A DNA stretch of 64,000 bases from NCBI GenBank assembly GCA_026168455.1, contig CM047428.1, forward strand, positions 2,856,887-2,920,886, written 5' to 3'. A program made the position numbers and the translations under genes. Source of the DNA: Theocolax elegans. Taxonomy: Eukaryota; Arthropoda; Insecta; Hymenoptera; Cerocephalidae. The notes under the pieces are model-generated. The model made no database searches. It was not told the origin of the DNA and worked only from the letters and a program-made list of their open reading frames with translations. Every line of letters begins with the position of its first letter. Positions within the stretch are counted from its first letter, which is position 1. This document shows positions 58,419 through 64,000 of this stretch, one piece after another.

Positions 58419-58880
58419 CTATATTTTAGGTAAAGTGCGTACATTGCTATTATAATTACAAATGTATGTATACTTCCGTGTGGCGGGATTGTATACGGGG
58501 TGGGAAATGGTAGGAAGAGGTGGTACGGGGAAAGGATTTGGGGACATGGTGAGAGGGGGAAAGAATTGTCCTGGTGGCGGTGTCTGAGGTCGTCTCATGA
58601 CCGGAGTATCCACTGCCGCCATCTGGGAGACTTCCTCTCTCCTCTCTATCTTGGCCATGGTGGCTTTGAAGCGAGGGTCTTCGCACAGATGGCGACCGCC
58701 GCGGTTACATCCTCGGGTACCCGGGCATCCTCGACTCGGTGCCTCCTTCATTGCCATCCTGGCCATTGCCTCCGCCAATTCCCCATTCCCTAGCTTGGGC
58801 ATTTCCATTGGGCGAGACGCGAATCTTCCACGTCCTCGTCCTCGCTGCCGGGCCGATGCCGTCTCTCCAGCTCGTTCCAT
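58419..58880 (-). CDS. Third ORF of the Gypsy element, unknown function
   Basis: 153 codons, starting 77 bp after the integrase stop and ending 12 bp before the putative LTR. The N-terminus is Arg/Gly-rich (RQRGRGRGRF), the middle has LCEDPRFKATMAKIERREE, and the C-terminal half is Pro-rich (PPPGQFFPPLTMSPNPFPVP). No signal peptide or membrane segment, so it is not an envelope protein. The RGG-like start suggests nucleic-acid binding, which is inference. Codon use is GC-rich compared with the pol region. Confidence 0.55.
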   Translation of the reverse strand: MERAGETASARQRGRGRGRFASRPMEMPKLGNGELAEAMARMAMKEAPSRGCPGTRGCNRGGRHLCEDPRFKATMAKIERREEVSQMAAVDTPVMRRPQTPPPGQFFPPLTMSPNPFPVPPLPTISHPVYNPATRKYTYICNYNSNVRTLPKI

Positions 58881-58956
58881 CTAAAGCATTCCTTACCTTT
58901 TGTTTTCATTTATCTTTCCTTCTCCCCTTTTTTTTCATTACCTCCTGGATTGCTTT

Positions 58957-60282
58957 TTATGTCCGCGACCTTAATTTCATTCGTGGGGAGTTTCCAATAC
59001 TTATGTTTGTTTGGGGTTTCATTTTCCTTGGTCTACCTCTATTGCGTTTTGGAATTTCGGGGATCGGATTTACTGGGGATCGTGATCCTTTTCTGTTGGG
59101 TATGGGTTTCTCAGGGGTACGGTTTTTAAATTGATTAGGGTAACGGGGAGGAACATATCGTTTTAAGTCATTTACAAACACTTTTGTCTGCCGTTTTGTA
59201 TCCTCTTCCTCGACCAAGTAAACTACTGGAGATAAAACTTTTACTATTTTTGCGGAGCCTATGAACTTTGGTGCGTGCTTTGCAGCAAAGTTATTATCCG
59301 CAGAGGACAAAACATGGTTCCGTTTGCAGACTAAATCTCCCACTTGGAAGGTTATTTCTCTCCTTCCTTTATTATAATATTTGGCATGTTTATCGTTTGC
59401 TTTGTCGATGTGCCTTTTTACTAAGTCATAGATTATGGGTAATCTTTTTACTCTATTTGACCATGTTTCAGTATCTGGTTGGGGAATTAGAGATGGGGAC
59501 TCTATGTGTTTTCTTAGTAAAGCTACCGGGGTGGGATTTCTACCGAAATTTAGGAAAGCTGGGGAATATTTGGTGGATGAGTGGACTACGCTATTAAGAG
59601 CAAAACAAAATTCTCCTAGGTGCTTATCCCATTCCCTGTGGTCCTGATCTAGATAGCTATTTATCATGGGCTTTATATTCCTGTTCACGCATTCTACTGG
59701 GTTAGCCTGGGCATGATACGGGGGAATTGTTGACTGAATTACTCCGTATTCCGTTAACCTTTCCGTGATCAATTTGTTTGAAAATTCCATTCCATTGTCA
59801 GTAATAAGGTATTTTGGGCATCCCCATCGGTTGATTACTAGCTCATCAAAAGCTGTTAATACATTTTTCGCGTCCGCTTTCCGTAAAGGTTTCATTTCTA
59901 TGTATCTGGTGAATAAATCCTCGAATACTATTATATATTTGTATCCTAACTTGGATGGTGGTTTTGGACCCATTATGTCCGCTGCTACCACAGTCCATGG
60001 CCCTTCAATGTTTCTTCCCTCCATGATACCTGCTAGGGGTTGCTGGGATGATTTGTGGGCTTGACACTTCTGACAGGCTTTTACAAATTTGCAGGTGTCG
60101 TAATAGATACCGGGCCAATAATAGTATGTTGCTACCCTTGCGTATGTCTTGTCCATTCCCAGATGACCAAATTGTGGGGAGTAATGTGCTTCAAATAGGG
60201 CTTTGGGTCGGTCTTTATTGGGGAGTATGAGCTTCCACACGTCCAAATCGGGGATTAGGGCGGTGTGCATATAAATAGCCAT
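58957..60282 (-). CDS. Gypsy integrase region, open
   Basis: 441 codons. Zinc-binding HHCC domain near residues 30-75 (HYSPQFGHLG, then CKFVKACQKC). Catalytic core with the three acidic residues in AADIMGP, LITDNGMEF and ANPVECVNR. After the core there is a GPY/F-like module (KFIGSAKIVKVLSPVVYLVE) and a basic tail with an AT-hook-like RGRPRK. It inserts the element's cDNA into chromosomal DNA. The frame opens within the pol polyprotein, so the first Met is probably not a true start; the junction with RNase H has a stop and a frame change at 60283-60302. Confidence 0.88.
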   Translation of the reverse strand: MAIYMHTALIPDLDVWKLILPNKDRPKALFEAHYSPQFGHLGMDKTYARVATYYYWPGIYYDTCKFVKACQKCQAHKSSQQPLAGIMEGRNIEGPWTVVAADIMGPKPPSKLGYKYIIVFEDLFTRYIEMKPLRKADAKNVLTAFDELVINRWGCPKYLITDNGMEFSNKLITERLTEYGVIQSTIPPYHAQANPVECVNRNIKPMINSYLDQDHREWDKHLGEFCFALNSVVHSSTKYSPAFLNFGRNPTPVALLRKHIESPSLIPQPDTETWSNRVKRLPIIYDLVKRHIDKANDKHAKYYNKGRREITFQVGDLVCKRNHVLSSADNNFAAKHAPKFIGSAKIVKVLSPVVYLVEEEDTKRQTKVFVNDLKRYVPPRYPNQFKNRTPEKPIPNRKGSRSPVNPIPEIPKRNRGRPRKMKPQTNISIGNSPRMKLRSRT

Positions 60283-60301
60283 TTTCTATTTTTAAATCTG
60301 G

Positions 60302-60721
60302 TTATTTTTTCGGGGATCTTATAACCGCGGCCATTCGCTTTTGATATTCCGGATCATCCAAGTCCAATGGTCCTACTGCTATTACTGCTTCTTGATTCTC
60401 ATAAGCTCTTGATAAGACGTCCGGTACTTTGTGCAATGCGCCTTTTCTATGAACAAATTTAATATTATAGTTTTGTAGTACCGTGTTCCATCGAGCTAGT
60501 CTGCCAGTAGGATCCTTAATGTTCTTCAGCCATAACAGACTATGGTGATCGGTTATGACGGTGAATTCCTCACCCTGAAGATAACCTCGTAAACGGTCCA
60601 CTGCCCAAAGGACTGCCAAGCACTCTTTTTCAGTTACTGTATAGTTCCTTTCTGCTTTCGTCAGTGACCGACTAACGTAATAAATGGGGTGCTCCTCTCC
60701 GTTAATTTTCTGAGTCAGCAC
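60302..60721 (-). CDS. Gypsy RNase H region
   Basis: 139 codons, including YYVSRSLTKAERNYTVTEKE, ECLAVLWAVDRLRGYL and TDHHSLLWL. These are the classic Ty3/Gypsy RNase H signatures; it degrades the RNA strand during cDNA synthesis. The preceding frame (60734 onward) is the same reading frame, separated only by an in-frame TAG at 60731-60733 within the first RNase H motif after TDAND. Confidence 0.87.
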   Translation of the reverse strand: MLTQKINGEEHPIYYVSRSLTKAERNYTVTEKECLAVLWAVDRLRGYLQGEEFTVITDHHSLLWLKNIKDPTGRLARWNTVLQNYNIKFVHRKGALHKVPDVLSRAYENQEAVIAVGPLDLDDPEYQKRMAAVIRSPKK

Positions 60722-60733
60722 TCCCGCTATAGC

Positions 60734-61550
60734 CTAATCGTTCGCGTCCGTTTGCAGGGTAAAGGGCAGGGATAGATCCGGTCGGGCTAATACGGGGGCC
60801 TGGGTTAGGGCAAGTTTTAGCTTTTCAAAAGCTTCCTGTTGTTCGGCTTTCCAGTGCCATCTCACGTCCTTGCGAGTTAAGTAATTTAGCGGTACTTTGT
60901 ACTCAGCTAATCTATCAATAAATCTGGAATACCAGCCAATCATCCCTGTAAACCGACGTAATTGCTTCAAGTTAGTTGCGGCTGGATATTCCAGTAATGG
61001 TTTAATTTTGTCACTATTAGTTTTTAAACCATCCTCGTTTACTATGTAACCCAAATATGTTACTTCAGAGAAGCAGAACTCCGATTTCTCCCGATTTATC
61101 TGTAAGTTTGCTTTTCGTAGCGCTGTAAGGACTATTCTAATCCACTGTATGTGTTCCTCGAATGTCTTGGCCGTGATGATTATGTCATCTAAATAGGCAA
61201 AGACATGAGGTTCCCATTCTGGCTTAATTAATTTATCCATTATTTGCTGGAACGTGGCGGGGGCATTTGTCAATCCATAGGGGACTTTTAAACTAAAATA
61301 GACCGCGACCGGGAACCGCAAACGCCGTTATCTCTCGACTTTCGGGGGCAAGGAGGACTTGATGGTAGACTTGCGAAAGATCGAGTTTGGTTATGTATCT
61401 ACTTTTCCTAAGCTGATCCAGTATGTCATCCATAGTCCGTAATGGATAAGCATACTTTTTAGTTACTGCATTGACTTGTCGATAGTCAATGCAGAACCTG
61501 TATTTCCCGTTTGCCTTGGGTACTATAACCGGACAGCTACACCAAGGACT
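60734..61550 (-). pseudogene. Gypsy reverse transcriptase region, frame broken
   Basis: The part 60734-61321 is open and holds YGLTNAPATFQQIMD and the active-site motif FAYLDDIIIT, followed by thumb/connection sequence to the RNase H start. The N-terminal fingers lie at 61330-61550 in another frame, with YRFCIDYRQVN and TKLDLSQVYHQV. A small indel near 61320 separates the two. Copies RNA into DNA when intact; this copy could not make a full polymerase without frameshifting. Confidence 0.87.
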
Positions 61551-61833
61551 ATCCGATTCCGCTGCCGAATAGGTTTGTTATCTATTAACTCCAATTTGTG
61601 TTCCGTTATATTGGTTACTCCTAATGTTTTCGGGGTGGGGGGAACTAATTCATCCAACAGTTTGTTGAATTGTTGGACTTGTTCTGGGGTTGCTCTAACT
61701 AGTCCATCGATACTAGCTATCGCGGGGAAGCAGCGCCATAAGGGTAGAATTGGTGAATTATCCCTTTAATTGTCCAGCAAGTATCATTCCTAAAATCTAC
61801 CTTAATATTAGTCTTCCTTTTAAAATCCATTCC

Positions 61834-62090
61834 CTAAATACAATCATAATGTAACCCATCAGAAACCTCAAAGGGCATTGTGATTTCTTCCTCGTCCAGT
61901 TTAACTTTAATCTCTACTATCCCTTGTATTGGAACCTGTGTCCCATCTGCAACCTTAACACTTGTGCACCTTGATGGTCGTAATTTGCTTCCCAATATTC
62001 CACTCATTCCCTTTCCAATGAATAAGTGAACTGAACCACTATCCAATAAAGCTACCAATAGTCTACCGTTTAATTCTAAGTTAAAAAATA
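61834..62090 (-). pseudogene. Gypsy aspartic protease region
   Basis: Contains the active-site motif ALLDSGSVHLFI (D-S-G) near its start and a GIVEIKVKLDEEE stretch. The frame stops at 61834, before the reverse transcriptase, and the 61560-61830 linker has stops. It would cleave the Gag-Pol polyprotein if complete. Confidence 0.7.
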
Positions 62091-62214
62091 GTCTGGGAGC
62101 AACTCCGGGGGTTTTTTTGTATCAGGGATTGGGGTTTATGGGATTTTTCTGTATGGGGCCCTTTCGGGGCAAATGTTGAGGGCAAATGTCTATTTCCTCT
62201 GATTGAAGTTTCCC

Positions 62215-63380
62215 TGATTATCGTAGCATTTTTCGCAGTATTTACTGCTTACTCCTGTTTGGCCACAACCAAAACATTTTCTTGGTTCTGGGCAATCTGC
62301 TACCCAATGTCCCATTTTTCCACATCTGAAACAGGGTTCTTTTACTTTATCTCTGGGACTTGTGTTTTTTGCCCTTCGTTAGTATTCCTGGTTTGGGTTG
62401 AAGTTTCCTCTATATGGTGGGGATTGTGGTTTTTTCAGATAACCTTGTTCTCCTTCCGAGGTTCTAGGTGTCCAATTTTGGTTTTTGTAACCGCGACCGT
62501 AATTTCTCTGGGGAATAGTTTCTTTTTCCATCTTTCTATTGTCCGCATCCGATCTATAATTAGGAGTTGAGCTTGGGTAGGTTTTTCTTTTGGTTTTGGG
62601 GCTGGGAGGGGGTGTGGATAATTTCTGGGCATAGGTGGGTTTTTCCTGGGGTTTTTGTGGGATAGATAGTATTGTTGCCAATTTCTTAGATTTCTGTTCC
62701 TGTTCTACATATGAGTACTTTGACAGACCGTAGTTTTGTAATGTTGGCGGGGGTTTATATGCTTCATCCTTTTTCCCTAATTTTTGTAGTTCAGTGAATG
62801 AACAGAAATCGCGTCTCTCAATACGTTGTCTATAAATTGGATGCATATTCCTATATGCTCTGTCCAATTGTTCCTGTATAGATATTGTGGGTTTTACTTG
62901 ATCCAAGAGTCCACGCAACTTAGTTAGGAAAGTGGATATATCTTCCTTTGGTCCTTGTGTGCGCAATTCAATTGTCTGTCTAATGTGGGATTGTGTGTCT
63001 TCCACACCATACTGCAGACGAAGGGCTTCCGCAAAGTCCTCAAAATATTCCAATATTTTTTTTCTCTGCGAAACCACTTCCATGCTCGTCGTCTAAAATT
63101 GATGGCATTGCCTTCATTATTTCGTCTAGGCTAAAACCATGTGCCTCCATGCAATACTCCAGATTCCTTAGAAAGATGTCCGGTTCGTTCTTTTTGGATC
63201 CTTTAAATTGAATGTGCCATCTAGAAAGAATATCTACTGTGTGTTTTTCCCTCATAAACGTTACATTCTCAAAACTTGCTTGGGAGTAGCTGCCAAAGGG
63301 GATTTGTGATGGTGTGTGATGTTGCGGGTTTATATAGGGATTGCGGGGATGAGGGTAATTAGGAATTTCGTAGGTTTAAT
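62215..63380 (-). pseudogene. Gypsy gag region (capsid and zinc knuckle), broken
   Basis: The segment 63380-63085 holds the capsid start (RWHIQFKGSKKNEPDIFLRN). A frame change near 63080 leads into 62379-63083 (FAEALRLQYG, ELRTQGPKEDISTFLTKLRG), followed by a Pro- and basic-rich linker. An in-frame TAA at 62379 is followed in the same frame by the zinc knuckle CFRCGKMGHWVADC (C-x2-C-x4-H-x4-C) and a second, degenerate CFGCGQTG..YC. Gag packages the element RNA. Both breaks would prevent a full Gag. Confidence 0.82.
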
Positions 63381-63405
63381 TTGTTATATAACTGGGGTCT
63401 GGAAC

Positions 63406-64000
63406 TTATCTGTGGGTTGGTTGTCGTGTTCTCTCTTGTTCACTATTTAGTCTTCCGTCTTGTTCCTGTATCCTTGGCTCGTTTTCCCATCGAACCGTCC
63501 TTGTATGGTTTGAGTTATCAACCGGGTTCCTTTGTCTGTTTGTTATATTCCCACTTTCCTGTTCATTTGGTTGCTGGGTTACTAGTCTGAATGCCAAAGG
63601 TTGCACCGTACAGCTTGATATCGGTACAAATGTGGTTGAGGTGCACGTTCCCAATCGATCTCTTGGATTTATAAACGGGTTATTTGACCGTTGTTCTCCT
63701 GTTGTATAGGATGTTGCCATTGTCTGTATCGGATAATACGACGTTGAATTTATCCCAAGTGTTGTACTTGATACGTTTGGCATCGTAACTTGTAATTCCG
63801 GAGCTACCGAATCTGTCAGGTCCATTGGAGAGGGAATATCATTTCTTAAAATGGGACTTAATTGGTAACGGGTAGATTGGGCTTGGGGTCTATGTGAAAG
63901 GGTTTGGGATTCAAGGTTAATTAATCTAATACGATCTATTAGATTTTGCCGCGTCCTAAGTTCCGGGATCTCTTCCTCTAAAGAGTTCCTGCTACTATTT
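63406..64000 (-). CDS. N-terminal gag-side frame, runs off the window
   Basis: A Thr/Ser/Gln/Asn-rich, low-complexity frame upstream of the capsid region, open to the window edge. The Met at 63825 is internal because the frame continues past it. It is joined to the capsid frame only through a small frame change around 63380-63405. Such polar N-terminal extensions are common in insect Gypsy Gag; the true start lies beyond the window. Confidence 0.6.
   Translation of the reverse strand, partial: NSSRNSLEEEIPELRTRQNLIDRIRLINLESQTLSHRPQAQSTRYQLSPILRNDIPSPMDLTDSVAPELQVTMPNVSSTTLGINSTSYYPIQTMATSYTTGEQRSNNPFINPRDRLGTCTSTTFVPISSCTVQPLAFRLVTQQPNEQESGNITNRQRNPVDNSNHTRTVRWENEPRIQEQDGRLNSEQERTRQPTHR

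Larger units (their letters stand above)
57282..64000 (-). mobile_element. Ty3/Gypsy retrotransposon, minus strand, 5' end outside window
   Basis: Transcript order on the minus strand: gag-like region, zinc knuckle, protease, reverse transcriptase, RNase H, integrase, small third ORF, putative LTR. RT before RNase H before integrase defines the Ty3/Gypsy (Metaviridae) order. Gag and the protease-to-RT stretch contain stops and frameshifts; RNase H, integrase and the third ORF are open. No envelope-like transmembrane ORF is seen. Confidence 0.9.

Noticed and set aside
58500..58884. Plus-strand frames opposite the third Gypsy ORF
   Set aside because: Shadows of the GC-rich minus-strand ORF.
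62259..62570. Plus-strand 103-codon frame opposite gag
   Set aside because: Antisense to the zinc-knuckle and gag linker region, which has clear homology on the other strand.

Overview
The window looks like insect nuclear DNA, most likely from a hymenopteran-type, AT-rich genome. It has spliced genes with GT..AG introns, animal-type DNA transposons, a Ty3/Gypsy retrotransposon, a LARP1 fragment, a 5S rRNA fragment and many microsatellites. The species assignment is inference. It is a repeat-dense accessory region: I see no intact ordinary host gene, and most long reading frames belong to mobile elements.

Layout. 0.4-4.65 kb is a 2.1 kb tandem duplication whose breakpoint lies inside a tRNA-like gene; the complete tRNA-like copy follows the second unit. 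4.7-9.4 kb is non-coding with small repeat remnants. 9.4-17.16 kb is a satellite array of about seven 1.0 kb units carrying (TA)n and (CA)n tracts. 17.2-37.6 kb is AT-rich non-coding DNA with microsatellites, several foldback/MITE-like elements (24.4, 28.1, 28.9-29.7 and 34.4-35.3 kb) and a decayed relative of the tRNA-like module at 18.9 kb.

37.66-38.89 kb is a large foldback element. At 39.5-40.05 kb there is a two-exon fragment of LARP1 (DM15 region). A complete 6.4 kb CACTA/EnSpm-type transposon (40051-46459; CACTG termini, TG target duplication) is inserted into it. The transposon carries two genes in the same orientation: an intact eight-exon SAM-domain (SAMD3-like) protein, and a zinc-finger plus Tnp2-like transposase broken by two homopolymer frameshifts. 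A TTAA-flanked MITE sits in an intron of the first gene.

47.9 kb holds a 5S rRNA 3' end running into a 100-base gap. 48.66-50.6 kb holds exons of an unrecognised minus-strand gene with a tandemly repeated exon. 51.4-54.5 kb is a decayed transposon ORF (Ulp1/C48-like protease plus PHD-like finger). It is interrupted by the most striking feature of the window: a 395-bp tandem-repeat element (51768-53129) bounded by a 13-bp target duplication. Its minus strand encodes three complete and one truncated type III hammerhead ribozymes, with loops I and II complementary to each other. I interpret it as a retrozyme-like, circular-RNA-derived retroelement. A palindromic element with a TAA target duplication (55.0-55.7 kb) and the 3' two-thirds of a damaged minus-strand Ty3/Gypsy element (57.28-64.0 kb) complete the window.

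Many broken reading frames differ from an open frame by a single base in a homopolymer, and the two 2.1 kb duplicate units differ by clustered 1-2 base indels. Some apparent pseudogenisation may therefore be residual consensus error.
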